Below are positions 21,044 to 32,508 of a stretch of 64,000 bases of DNA, piece after piece. The notes beneath the pieces are model-generated. The model was not told the origin of the DNA. It ran no database searches and was given only the letters and a program-made list of their open reading frames with translations. Each line of letters begins with the position of its first letter. Position 1 is the stretch's first letter. The position numbers and the translations under genes were made by a program. Origin of the DNA: Pyrus communis (Eukaryota > Streptophyta > Magnoliopsida > Rosales > Rosaceae); assembly GCF_963583255.1 (NCBI RefSeq), contig NC_084804.1:20714061-20778060 (forward strand), written 5' to 3'.

Positions 21044-23278
21044 TGTTACGTCCCGATCCCGACATACGTCCAGGATCAACACGTGACGTCACCAAGTATT
21101 TGTAAATCCAATAGACCTTGCCTTCGGGATATGTACAAAGCATAATTCAAGATTCAAGTTGCGTAGTAATTTTTGTATACTTTATTGTTGCACCTAACGT
21201 CCTCATTAGACTGCCTACATACCTTAAACAGAGATTAAGCCATTCGTAGTTCGTCAATTGTCGAACTCTAATCTTTTCGTAAAATACTTCTAGCAGAAAA
21301 CATAGAGTACCACATTACACATCAACCATAAGCCAAACAACAATTATCATCTTGTCATGCACGCATGTATGCCATTCCCACACATATGCTTTCCAATTCA
21401 TCCATCATATAAAGAACTATGTTTCACATAATATTGCACTTTATAGTATGCAACATCTCACAGAACAGTTAACGAAGCACAATGTCTACTGTGAACAATT
21501 CATATTCACTCAAATCTAGGAGCCGGACTAACTTTATGGAAGTGAGCAAGAGTAGGGATTCCAGATCACTCAACAGAATCCAATTAAACGATGGTCGCCT
21601 ATTTCAAATGTACCAAGTACATTGTATGGTTCCCCATCGCGGACATACAAAGTAGAACTATAGGCTTAAACTCGGCGTGCAGGCAATGATCACCCATTGT
21701 GGATATACCAAGCATGATCACCCCTGAATACATATGGTCACCCAACGCGGATATACTAAGCAAGACCGCATCCTAACTCTAGGTAGTGATCACCCAACGT
21801 GGATATACCAAGCATGATCACCCCTAGAATGCATATAGTCCCCCAACGCGGATATACCAAGCAGAACCATATGCATAGTATAATAACATAGGCAGTGATC
21901 ACCCATCGCGGATATACCAAGCATGATCACCCTTAACAGTCCCCCAACAGGGATATACCAAGCAGCACTGTATCCTATAGCTCTAGTTAGTGATCACCCA
22001 ACGTGGATATACCAAGCATGATCACTCCTAGAATACGTACGGTCCCCCAATGCAGATATACCAAGCAGAACCATAAGAATAATCTAATCGTACAGGCGGT
22101 GATCACCCAACGTAAATATAGCAAGCATGATCACCCCTGTAATATGTATGGTCCCCCAATGCAGATATACCAAGCAGGACCATCCATGTACCACTGCTAC
22201 ATGGTGCAGTAAATCCAACACACAACCTACCCATACCTTAACCCCTATGAGTTACAATGTAGTCACCTACACCATCAACTTCTCATGGCCACTAACTAAT
22301 ATGTCACACAAGCATATAAGTTCTACAGAATACTTCTAATATGATTCTAGGATCACATTGTTATAACATTCATCATACTTATCATTCACATTATTAAGAG
22401 GATAAATAAACACGTATATATCACAATATGACGTCCCATACACGTAAACCGATGTATATATAATATGAGATAACTCACTAACTAATATAGGCCCACTAAG
22501 CCCTACATAGTCTCTAGTAATACAGATTTTAATATTTAAGATCATTTCGTAGCCTATTAACCAAAAGTCAAGTCTCTGTCAAAGGTGCGCCCATAACCCT
22601 ATACAAGTCAATCTGGACCATCCGCCTATGGCTTTCCGATCTGTAACTTCCTAAGGGTTTCATTTATCTTCTAGAACAATATTCTAAAATTTCAGAACGA
22701 TCCAACGGTCGGATCATGCCAATTGCTAGAATTAAGTTGCTATCATTCCCGCCTGTCAGGCTGCGGGTCAAGGGTGACCAGATTCAGCTGGGTTTTTGGT
22801 TAGATCCCCTCTATTTCCTCCCCTCTCCTTTCTCTCCTTCTCTCCTCTTTTCATTGGTCCTTCCTCTTCCTCATTTTCTCTCCCGCAACTCTCATCCTCC
22901 CCCCTCCTTGCTGCCATCTGGCAATTTCTAATATTTTTTTTCTTCTCTTATTGGTCCCTTCCCAAATTAATAGGAACCCCTTAAAATATTAAATCCCTAT
23001 TTTATTTAAGGAACTTCTAACATATGTAACTTCTCTTTTCTCGTCCCAATTCACGAATGGCCTTCGCCTATGTGCTCGTGGTATCAAGCTCAATTCAAAA
23101 ACATTATGAGTGACACTCGAAGGTCTACGAATTTTAAAAAATTATTTTTCAAAAGTTCAAAGTTTGTACTTAAGTAATTAAAATCTAAAATTAATTTAAA
23201 TTCATGAAAATACTATAAAATACTGTGAATACGAAATATGTAAATTACAATAATGAAATCCAAGAACGGGATTTCACA
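21044..23278 (+). repeat. Solo LTR (2.2 kb) inside the Helitron
   Basis: It begins TGTTACGTCCCGATCCCGAC and ends AACGGGATTTCACA. It splits the Helitron tandem repeat exactly, with A runs on both sides (21038-21043 and 23279-23284) as the target duplication. No internal coding region, primer site or second LTR exists, so this is a solo LTR left by recombination. The long LTR with TGT(T/C)AC-CCCGA(T/C)CC start and AACGGG near the end is shared with two other LTRs here (41846-43745, 44683-46840) in style. Such LTRs are common among plant chromoviruses (Tekay/Del type), which is inference. Confidence 0.8.
21590..22190 (+). repeat. Minisatellite in the solo LTR
   Basis: About a dozen spaced copies of a GATATACCAAGCA core alternate between a GTGATCACCCAACG form and a GTCCCCCAACG form. 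Together they make a higher-order unit of roughly 100 to 140 bp. GATCACCC is itself nearly palindromic with GTGATC. Confidence 0.75.
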
Positions 23279-23314
23279 AAAAAATGCCTTCTGCATGTGC
23301 GTGATGAAGGCTAG

Positions 23315-24446
23315 TATATAGAAAGGCTTGACGAAACACAAGTCAAGTTGAAATTCTCTTCCTCTAAGCTTTCTCCAATTCACTTTCTCCAAGCTTTCAT
23401 TTATCTATAGGAGTATCCTAGAGAGATTTGGGAGGGATTATCACCCTCAATGGCCTAATCACAGAAATAAAATAACAGATAAGATTGAGATAAGATAATC
23501 CAATCTAAAATTTTATTTTGTTTGATTTTAAAGAATGTACCAATCAGAGAAATAAATCAAGGATGAGACTGAGATAAGATAATACTATGCAATGATTGTT
23601 ATAAATGAAATCTTATCTTGTCTGATTTCAAAGAAACAAACCAACATATGAGATTGAGATAAAAAAAACCTAATTCAACGATTCATAATTGATGAAATCT
23701 AACTTTGTTAGAATTTGGAATTTTTTAAGTTGAAAAGTTCATAAAACAAATTTGAAATAACACATTTGAAAATCAATTTAAGAAAAGTTAAGACAAAAAT
23801 TAAATTTACCGTGCAATCAATTAACTACACAAATAAATATATATATATATATATTCCCACATAAAGCCCTAAAGGCATATATCTCCTCCGTTGGAGTGAT
23901 TGTGTTTTGGAGTCTTAAAGATTCTTCGGAGTTTTAAAATGAGTTATATCCGTCACTTTTTTCTCACGAAATTTAAACCTAAAACATCTCACAACTTCAT
24001 ATATAGAGCCCCTCATTAAAATGGCTTTAAGAAAGGGAGAATTCTTTTTTTTTTTTCAAGTAATACAACTGAAATAAAACAGAGAATCATATTCCTTACT
24101 AAATTAGTAGTGCAACATTTTAGATTCGAGGGCTTTCTTGTTCTTTTTAAGGTTTTATCTCTGAGATTTGCATAATTTCTCACTTTGGTCCCTGAGATTT
24201 GAAATAGATACAATTGGTCCCTAAGTTTGTCCACAATCGGTCCCTAAGTTTGTCCACAATCAACATCTTGGTCATTTCGTGAAAAATTTCCATAAATAAG
24301 GATAAAATGACAAAAATACCCTCAATTTTTGTCAAATTATTTTGGCCTATTATTTATTATATTGAGGGTAATTTTATCATTTTGATCCTTATTTAACACA
24401 ATTTTTCATCAAATGATCAAAATGATTGATAATGGACAATATCAAG
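23315..24446. other. AT-rich spacer with repeated GAGATAAGAT blocks
   Basis: No gene is visible. Two or three diverged copies of a segment containing GAGATTGAGATAAGATAA and AAATCTTATCTTGT-TGATTT lie between 23465 and 23710, with internal palindromic tendency. A (TA)n run is at 23837-23853. From 24180 there is a common plant repeat (GGTCCCTAAGTTTGTCCACA, twice). Confidence 0.5.
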
Positions 24447-24665
24447 GAATGAGAATTCTCTCTGGATCATCTTTGTGAGGATCCTAGAGATCCTCAAATC
24501 GTGTCTATTTTTCGTATATCGTGCGGTTATAAATTATTTTAAATATTTTTATTTAAAATTAAATATGAATAGTACTTGACGAAAACTAATCGCACGATAT
24601 ACGATGAACTAATACGATTTGAAGATAAGGTCCTCACAAAGAGAATTCAGAGAAAATCCTCATTC
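24447..24665. mobile_element. Palindromic MITE upstream of the cyclase gene (219 bp)
   Basis: The left arm GAATGAGAATTCTCTCTGGA pairs with the inverted right arm GAATGAGGATTTTCTCTGAA. Pairing continues through TTTGTGAGGA, CAAATCGT and TATCGTGCG to an AT-rich centre. The whole element would fold into one long hairpin. It ends about 180 bp before the cyclase start codon, so it lies in that promoter. Confidence 0.8.
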
Positions 24666-24847
24666 AATTTCAATGACTACTTCTATTGATTTTAAATTTC
24701 AAAGATTAAAGTAATGAATTTGGCAAATCAACATTTTAGCTAAAAAAAACGCGTCCGTTTATATCATTGACGAAGCTGTGTCTTCTAGTCGTAAAGATCA
24801 CCGGCCCACTTGTCATCCAACCTCCTCCCACTGCCACACGCACCACC

Positions 24848-27097
24848 ATGAAGCCAATACTTCTCCTCCTCCTACTCTCCTCCCTCTCCTACTCCGTCGC
24901 CACCACAGCCTATCCTTCTATTCCGGGCACCATCTCCATCGAATACGCCGCCGAAACCGACACCCTGATCCCTCCTCGCCGTGAAGTTTACGGTAATGGA
25001 CGAATCTTCGACATCAGCCACCGGTACAGCACCACCATGCCTGCCTTTGAAACCAACGACGGTGTCGGCCAGTTCCTTTGGCTCCCCAACAGCATGAAGA
25101 ACGGCTCCATCGCCAACAACTCTGAGATGAAGCTGCCCACTCACACTGGTACCCACGTCGATGCCCCGGGCCACGTCTTCGATCACTACTTCGACGCCGG
25201 CTTCGATGTCGATACCCTTGACTTGGATGTGCTTAATGGTAATTCAGTTATTGATTCTTCACTGTTTCTTTGATTTTAATCATGGCTAGTTTAGGGTTTT
25301 GAGTGTTTAATGCGGTTGGGTGAGTGCATACCAAGTGTTCGACGAAATTACCCGAGGTAATATATTTCTATGGGGATTTGGAGTTGTTTGGGGCAAGTGG
25401 GATATTAGCGGTTAGGTGCTTCAAAGTTGAAGATGAAATGTTAAGAGTGTGAATTCCGAGGAATTAAATGCTTGCGTAATAGTACTGTTCTAAAATTTTC
25501 GTCCAGCGCTAGCCGGTTGGTCATTGCTTTAATTAATCATTAGGTATTTGAAAATTAAGAAAATGTGTCTAGATTGTGATTCTTACTTAGACAGAAAATC
25601 AATAACTTTTATATTGCATTTTAATCCTTTTCAATAAAATGTAATACACATTATGTGCTTGTTTCTTATGTTTTCAATATGTTCTAATGCTTTATAATCT
25701 ATATATTCATTTTATTTTGCACTTTATGTATCCTGTACAATTATGTATTTATTAAAGTATAAATTCGCATATATTTATACAATATAAAAGAAATTTACTT
25801 AAATTTGCCTAGTCCACTTAGTTGCCTAGGTGCTAGACTCTAACATGCGGTCCCACTCACGCTTAGTGTCTTTTAGAATCTTATATAATAGTTTAAATGA
25901 TCTTGGGCCTCTCTACTCAATGTCAATTGGTTTTGGGTTGGATCCTCACATTCTAATAGGAAAAGTGGCTTTCACCTTTTCCGGATTTCCTGTTTTGGGC
26001 ATCTTGAGGTATTATCAAGCTTTCTTTTCATTTTTTTTTCAGAATTTGGGTTTTCTGTTCTGTATTCTGTTTGATGTTTTGCAATTTGTGCCTTTTATGT
26101 TGATTAGCATTTGACCCTGTTTTCACAATGTAACATAGCAATAGGGGAAAAAGCTCATTGCTTGTGTTGGTTGTATCACTGATATTTTTGTGATTATTAT
26201 ACGTCTTTGTGTCAAAAGGTCCTGCATTGCTAGTTGACGTTCCGAGGGAGAAGAACATAACCGGTATGTATTTTTCTTTCAAACTCCTATTTTCTATGAG
26301 AATGAAAGCAGAGCTTTATGACCTTATCCTTTGTTTCAATATGCATACAAAATGTAAATCATGTCTAGTGCTCAAGTAGCAACTGGAAGGCCAGATAAGT
26401 AACCTTTTGGTTGCTAAACAAACACTACATAGAAACAATTGAACATAACATGCCATGTAGTCTATTTGCTTCTTTTTTTTTTTTTAGGTTTTTGACTGTC
26501 CTACATGCTTATCACAGCTGAGGTTATGAAGTCCTTACATATTCCCAAGGGGGTACGTCGTGTGCTGTTCAGAACATTAAACACAGACAGGTACTATTGG
26601 CAATATGCGCCCACACACACACGTGCACCTGGGCATGTACCAGTTACGTTGTATTGTTGTAAAGCTTCTTTTCTTTTCGCTGTTGAAATTTTTAGATAGT
26701 TTATAATTTGATACATTGTTCCTTAGCTCCTAGTACTCATGACAATTCCCGCAAATAAAATGCCTTATTTGTTTTACTGGACCTTTCTTTGGAAAAAAAA
26801 ACAAGGGAAATTTATGCCTGAGGTGACCTTTCCTCTGTTTAATCATTCCTTCCAACCACCTTTTATTTGTCAATGGTTGGACTACTGATGTTTGTACTAA
26901 TTCAATTTGATTCAGAAATCTTAAAATATTGCAGAATATTAACAAAAAATTCAATTCAAAGAAACATTATACTAACTAGAGCTTACTTCACTTTTAGACG
27001 GCTTATGTTCCAAAAGGAGTTTGACAGCAGCTATGTGGGATTTATGAGGGATGGAGCACAGTGGTTGGTGGAGAACACTGACATTAAACTTGTCGGT

Positions 27098-27135
<38 letters not shown>

Positions 27136-27721
27136 CACATCCGTTCTTATTTTATGAAACATAGTTTTTTAACAGTCTGCATACGTAATTACGGTAATAT
27201 AATCTTATACTGAGTTCTTCTCAGTGAGATATTACTGATTATATTGCTGTTCATGTTATCATTTCTGTTCTTTCTATTGAAGCTGACTTGTTGGTCTTTT
27301 GTTATAGGAATTGATTACTTATCCGTTGCTGCATATGATGATTTGATTCCATCCCACCTTGTTTTTCTAGAAGGCAGGGTAAGAAATCGTTATTTGATAA
27401 GACATGAAAGGGTTTTTTCTTTATTTCATGATCATTTTAGTTGGATGCGTTCCATTTGGTACTTGGTAGATTGTTGAACAGTGGTAAATGCAGCACCAAA
27501 AAAAACGAGGCAACCGAGTTGTCTCACATGGTTCTCTGATTTAACCAGAAATTCTGTTTCAAGACTCAGACACTAACACTGCTTTCATGTTCCAGGAAAT
27601 CATTCTTGTTGAAGCCTTAAAACTGGATGACGTCGAACCAGGAATATATTCTGTCCACTGCTTACCTTTGAGGTTGCCGGGTGCAGAAGGGTCACCGATA
27701 AGATGCATTCTTATCAAGTGA
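24848..27721 (+). CDS. Cyclase-family (kynurenine formamidase-like) protein, six exons
   Basis: Six exons with GT/AG limits: 24848-25238, 26219-26263, 26518-26590, 26998-27095, 27308-27378, 27596-27721. Together they make 804 nt and 267 residues, the usual size for plant members. A signal peptide ([18 protein letters not shown]) points to the secretory route. The family signature [11 protein letters not shown] lies at residues 99-109, so the metal-binding His99, His103 and Asp105 and the later His are all intact. FDISHRY (residues 54-60) and the final exon ([25 protein letters not shown]) also match the family. Bacterial relatives hydrolyse formylkynurenine, while the substrate of plant members is not established. 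I chose the Met at 24848 because an upstream Met (24767) would bury the signal peptide. An intron in the 3' UTR (about 27749-27868) is likely. A broken paralogue lies at 48303-63906. Confidence 0.92.
27101..27132. repeat. (AT)16 microsatellite in cyclase intron 4
   Basis: A pure AT run five bases past the donor site of intron 4. Likely length-polymorphic. Confidence 0.9.
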
Positions 27722-28669
27722 TGCATCTCTGTTACGCTTTTATCTTTGTAAGTTGTGCATCGATGTTTGGTTTTGATGCGAGCGTACATCAGCTCACGGT
27801 TAATCCTTTTATTAGTTTGAGTGTTTCAGCCTACGTTTGGGTTTTTACCTACTCCTATTTGCTGCAGGAAATGATGATCCCCCAAGGAGAAACAGCATGG
27901 AATAAGACGCTAAGAAGAGACCCAAGTTTCAGGACAGCAGGGTTCTGAATATGAATGTCCTCTTGAATGTTTATGTTGATAGTTTTCGTGAAACTCAAAT
28001 GTAATGTCATTGCCGTATTTCCGCCGTCCACTAGACACGCAGCGAGCGCCATGAATACAGACCAAAGTGTGATAAAGAAATTTGATTCTCACTGTATAAT
28101 TTGGTAGTTTATTCTCTCTTTATAACATGAAGTTTTTACGGGTTGTTGATAAAAAGTTTTGTTTATATTAATATTTCCTTGAAAGAATAAATTAGATTAC
28201 ATTACATTCTTTAAAAAGAATTTATTAATTTTTCAATCAAATAAAAAACATTATTCAAGAGGGTTTGAAGAGTTTTAAAAATCTAAACGACAATGTAACC
28301 ATCATCTAAGCGTGGAGGATGCAATCGTGAGCGTCTATTATTCTTTCACATTTTTCACATTTGTACATTAATTATTATACTTTTTTAATGTGTTTGGTAT
28401 TTTTAAATTACTATGATATTTTTTATCTTCTAATGTGTTTTATGGTTTAATCTTTACTTTTAAGATAATAAAACCTTTGTGGGTATGATTGTATGAGAAA
28501 GTGTAAATAACTTTGTTAGGTGTTGACCCTACTAATACTATACTAGTTGATTTGAATTTTGGACAACAAATCAATTAAAATTTATTCTAGTAATGATAAT
28601 AAGAAACTCTCATAATAAAAATAAATAAAACTTAATTTTTCTTTATATAGAATAATAATACAATAATAT
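27722..28669. other. Cyclase 3' UTR and AT-rich spacer
   Basis: The first 250-400 bp should be the cyclase 3' UTR. After that the DNA is AT-rich with no gene or repeat I recognise, up to the copia LTR. Confidence 0.6.
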
Positions 28670-28850
28670 TGTTATAAACTTTCTAGTTTAAGTGTGATTG
28701 TGTAAATCCTAGATTAGATTTGATTCTAGTTATTCTTTCCTATATGGATTTGTATTCCTTGGGGATAAATGATTTATTCTCTCCCTTATTATTATAAATA
28801 AAGGCACTACGCAGAGAGAATAACACATCCTCTACATATTCTTCTACACA
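28670..28850 (+). repeat. Left LTR of the copia element
   Basis: It begins TGTTATAAACTTTCTAG and ends TTCTACACA. It holds a CTATAAATA-like box (ATTATAAATAAAGG) about 60 bp before its end, suited to a very short R/U5. Confidence 0.9.
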
Positions 28851-31800
28851 TGGGCATCCGCTAATCCGAAGTTTAGGTTTGATTCAAGGAATCACATGTA
28901 AAACTTGTTCTATGGGAAAGCTTATTATTAAGCCTTCTTATGACAAGATTTGTTCGAATCTTCCTATTTTTCTACAAAGGATTCAGGGGGACATTTGTGG
29001 ACCGATTCACCCTTCATGCTAACCATTTAGATATTTTATGGTTTTGGTTGACGCTTTCACACGTTGGTCACACGTGTGCTTGTTGTCCATAAGGAACGCT
29101 GCATTCTCCAAATTGTTGGCTAAGGTTATCAAGCTCAGGGCTCATCACCTTGATTATCCAATCAAATATATTTGATTGGATAATGTTGGAGAATTCACAT
29201 CTAAAACTTTTGATGACTATTGCATGTCAATTGGGGTTGAAGTTGAACATCCTGTAGCCCATATTCACACCTAGAACGGCCTAGCAGCGACATTCATTAA
29301 GCACTTACAAATGATTGCTCGATCGTTGGTCATACGTACCAAGCTCCTGATCGCTACTTGGGGCCATGCAATATTGCACGCAGCCATGTTGGTCCGTCTG
29401 AAGCCTGTTGCAACCTAACCATATATCACCCTTCAGTTGGTTATCGGATACGAACCTGACGTATCGCATCTGCACGTTTTTGATTATGTGGTCTATGTTC
29501 CGATTTCGCTGCCCTTACGTATAAAAATGAGGCCTTAGTGAAAGATGAGAATCTATGTTGGATATGAGTCTCCTTCAATTATTTGTTACTTAGAACCTTT
29601 GACAGACGATCTGTTTACTGCTCGTTTCGCGGATTGTCACTTCTATGAGACAGTCTTCTCGTCGTTAGGGGGAGATAAGAACGTCAACGTTCCTGAAGAA
29701 CGACGCAAATTATCGTGGACTACTCCCACTTTGTCTCATTTAGATCCCTGCACTACTCAGTCTGAAACTGAAGTGCATCGCATATTAGATCTCCAAAGCA
29801 TAACTCAGAGCGTGCTAGATGCTTTCACCGATCTAGCGCAAGTGACAAGATCACATAATCCAGACAACTTTGGTGATCCATGTAAATTAGTTGCTAGCCA
29901 ATCATTTGCCCCTACACATAAGCATGGCATACCTCTTGGTTTAAAGGATTCACACCCCTGGAAGAGAAAACTCATGGCACAAGCCCCTGAAGAACCTACC
30001 ATAAATCTGATTGCTGCTTACTCATTCTATCCAACTCATGAGAAAATTCTAGATTACAAAAGCATCATTGAAGAAATGAATCCACCTCCCGAGAATCGTG
30101 AGATTTCGATTTATTATGCTAGCTTAGATGGTGTGTGGTGTAGAAATGAGATGATCGTCGACAATGCATAAGCATATGTAGTAGCTACTGAAATCATGTT
30201 GAGCGATGACATTGAACCCCGTTCCGTTGATGAATGTCGACGTAGAACCGATTGGTCAAACTAGAAACAAGCAATCCAAGTTGAACCTGATCCGCTTACG
30301 AAACGTAAGGTGTTTGGACATGTAGTTCCTACTCCTTCATATGCGAAGCCTGTTGGCTACAAATGGGTTTCATTCGGAAGAGTAATCCTACTCCTTCATA
30401 TGCGAAGCCTGTTGGCTACAAATGGGTTTCGTTCGGAAGAGTAATGAGAATAACGAAATTGTGCATTACAACGCTCGTCTTATTACTCAAGGCTTCTCAC
30501 AACGCCCCGGGATTGACTATGACGAAACTTATTCACCCATTATGGATGTGATTACTTTTCGATACCTTATCAGTTTAGTAGTTTCCGAAAAACTGAGTAT
30601 GCAGTTGATGGATGTAGTAATTGCGCATCTCTACGGGGATCTTGATACATAAATTTATATGAAAGTTCCCAAAGGACTTACATTGACTAGATCAAATATT
30701 TCCAAATCCAGGAACACACTCTCAATTTGGCTGAGGCATTCACTATACGGTTTGAAGCAATCCGGAAGAATGTGGTATAACCGTCTAAGTGAGTATTTGA
30801 CTAGTCAGGGATATGTGAACAACGAACTATGCCCTGTGGGTTCATTAAGAAGTCACATTCTGATTTTGCGATAGTTGCAGTATATGCCGATGACATGAAC
30901 CTCATCGGAACTCCTAAAGAGCTCACGAGAACTACCGTGCACCTGAAGTCGAAATTTGAGATGAAAGATCTAGGAAAAACTTGATAATGTCTTGGTCTCA
31001 AGATAGAGCATCGTTCGGATGGAATCTTAGTACATCAAACGAATTACACCCAGAAGGTGTTGCGCCGCTTTGATGAAGATAAAGCAAAGCCTTCGAGTAC
31101 TCCAATGGTCGTTCGATCAGTAGATACAAAACGATCTCCCTTCCATTCGAATGAGGATGATGAAGAGATTTTGGAGCCTGAAGTTCCTTATCTAAGTGGA
31201 TAGGTGCTTTATTATACTTAGCTCAATGTAGTAGACCCGACATCTCCTTCGCTGTTAATATTTTGGCAAGATACAGTAATGCACTAACACGCAGACACTG
31301 GATTGATGTTAAAGAAATTTTCCGCTACCTTAGAGGTAATATGGATTTGGGCTTGTTATATTCCTACAGATCCTTGAGTGACGCAGCACCTCCTTATCTC
31401 GAGTCGATTCTTTCCTTGTTGGTTATGCTGACGTAGGATACGTATCTGATTTGCACAAGGCGCGTTATCAAACGCATTATGTCTTTACTATTGGAGGCAT
31501 TGCAATTTCTTGGAGGTCAACTAAACAAACCTTAGTTGCCACTTCATCTAACCATGATGAAATTCTCACCTTACATGAAGTAACTCGGGAATGCTTTTGG
31601 TTGAGAGCAGTTGTGGGCCATATTCGAAGCTTCTGGGATCTTTACTCCGTCGTTGATGTCCCGATGACAATCTATAAAGACAACGCATCATGCATCGAAC
31701 AACTCAAGAAAAGTTACATCAAAGGAGACAACACCAAGCACATTGCACTGAAATTCTTCTTCTCAGATCAACAACAAGAGCATTAGAAGATTGAAGTCAT

Positions 31801-31960
31801 GCAAATCCGTTCACAAGACAATTTGGTCGACCTCTTCACCAAATCACTACCGAATGCGATGTTTTAGAAGCTTGTTCAAGGACTTGGTATGCGTAAACTT
31901 TCTGAGCTGTTACATCACTAGTTCTCTTTGGAATTGTGTCAAACTCAGGGGGAGTATCCT
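28851..31960 (+). pseudogene. Copia integrase, RT and RNase H, multiply broken
   Basis: The reading moves between frames but keeps copia order. A pre-integrase CETCSMGK-like motif is at about 28890, and an integrase core with QGDICGPIHPS, then a DNVGEFTSKTFDDYC stretch, follows. A long open piece (29545-30171) covers the region between integrase and RT. RT follows with RLITQGFSQRPGIDYDETYSP, LYGLKQSGRMWYNRL and YADDMNLIG, and the catalytic YADD box is readable. RNase H has ISWRSTKQTLVATSS and YKDNASCIEQ. At least six stops or frame changes and one 59-bp duplication disable it. Confidence 0.85.
30328..30445 (+). repeat. 59-bp tandem duplication in the copia RT
   Basis: 30328-30386 and 30387-30445 are near-identical copies starting CCTACTCCTTCATATGCGAA, with one base change seen (CATTCGG/GTTCGG). 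The length is not a multiple of three, so the duplication shifts frame at the start of RT. Confidence 0.95.
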
Positions 31961-32327
31961 GAAGCATACCTGCTTGTTCTTAATGTACTCTATTTCCCTA
32001 TGATTAGGAGCATTTTTCCCACTAGGTTTTTGCTACCTAACTAGATTTTAACGAGGCACCCACCTTGGGTTTATTATATCCCTGATGACATCCTGTATGC
32101 GTTTCATTTGACTTTGCATTTCTCATGCATTTTTCCTTAGACTATGAGTTTTGTCCCTACTCGGGTTTTTACCATAGCCATAGGGTGTTTTAGTGAGACT
32201 TACTTCCTTATGCAAGTTCCTACCTTATTGAGAATAACGTGTTCCCATAATCAGTGTCGACGAGTCGCCTTCTTCAAACTCTACATGATGCCGAATCTAC
32301 TCGAGTATTTACACACTCAAGGGGAAG

Positions 32328-32508
32328 TGTAATAAACTTTCTAGTTTAAGTGTGATTGTGTAAATCCTAGATTAGATTTGATTCTAGTTATTCTTTCCTA
32401 TGTGGACTTGTATTCCTTTGGGATGAAGGATTTCTTCTCTCCCTTATTACTATAAATAAAGGCACTACGTAGGGGGAGTAACACATCCTGTACATATTCT
32501 TCTACACA
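32328..32508 (+). repeat. Right LTR of the copia element
   Basis: It begins TGTAATAAACTTTCTAG and ends TTCTACACA, the same length as the left copy. Confidence 0.9.

Larger units (their letters stand above)
20422..23314 (+). mobile_element. Non-autonomous Helitron interrupted by a solo LTR
   Basis: The 5' end reads TCTTAATATATAAAACTAGG, the TC start with AT-rich follow-on typical of plant Helitrons. The 3' end is a short hairpin, CCTTC...GAAGG at 23287-23310, followed at once by CTAG (23311-23314), the Helitron 3' terminus. The base before the element is A (20421) and the base after is T (23315), matching the A/T target rule. No Rep/helicase frame is present. The interior has a run of T at 20598-20630, a three-copy tandem repeat, and a 2.2-kb solo LTR at 21044-23278. 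Without the LTR the element would be about 650 bp. Confidence 0.75.
28670..32508 (+). mobile_element. Decayed Ty1/copia retrotransposon with both LTRs
   Basis: Two 181-bp direct repeats (28670-28850 and 32328-32508) flank about 3.5 kb of broken copia pol. A purine tract (AAGGGGAAG) lies just before the right LTR. No gag and no standard primer site follow the left LTR, so the 5' internal part is deleted. The LTRs differ at about 13 of 181 positions. The flanks (AATAT left, ACCCT right) do not match, so no target duplication survives. It is clearly dead. Confidence 0.9.

Noticed and set aside
21590..22190. CRISPR-like alternation of repeats and spacers
   Set aside because: The window is plant nuclear DNA, the spacers are themselves repeated, and the array lies inside an LTR. 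It is a minisatellite.
24016..24234. 72-residue minus frame upstream of the cyclase
   Set aside because: It spans a common plant repeat (GGTCCCTAAGTTTG) and poly-T, with no protein-like conservation.
25830..26114. 94-residue frame in the middle of the cyclase locus
   Set aside because: It lies wholly inside intron 1, is T-rich and hydrophobic by composition, and has no family features.
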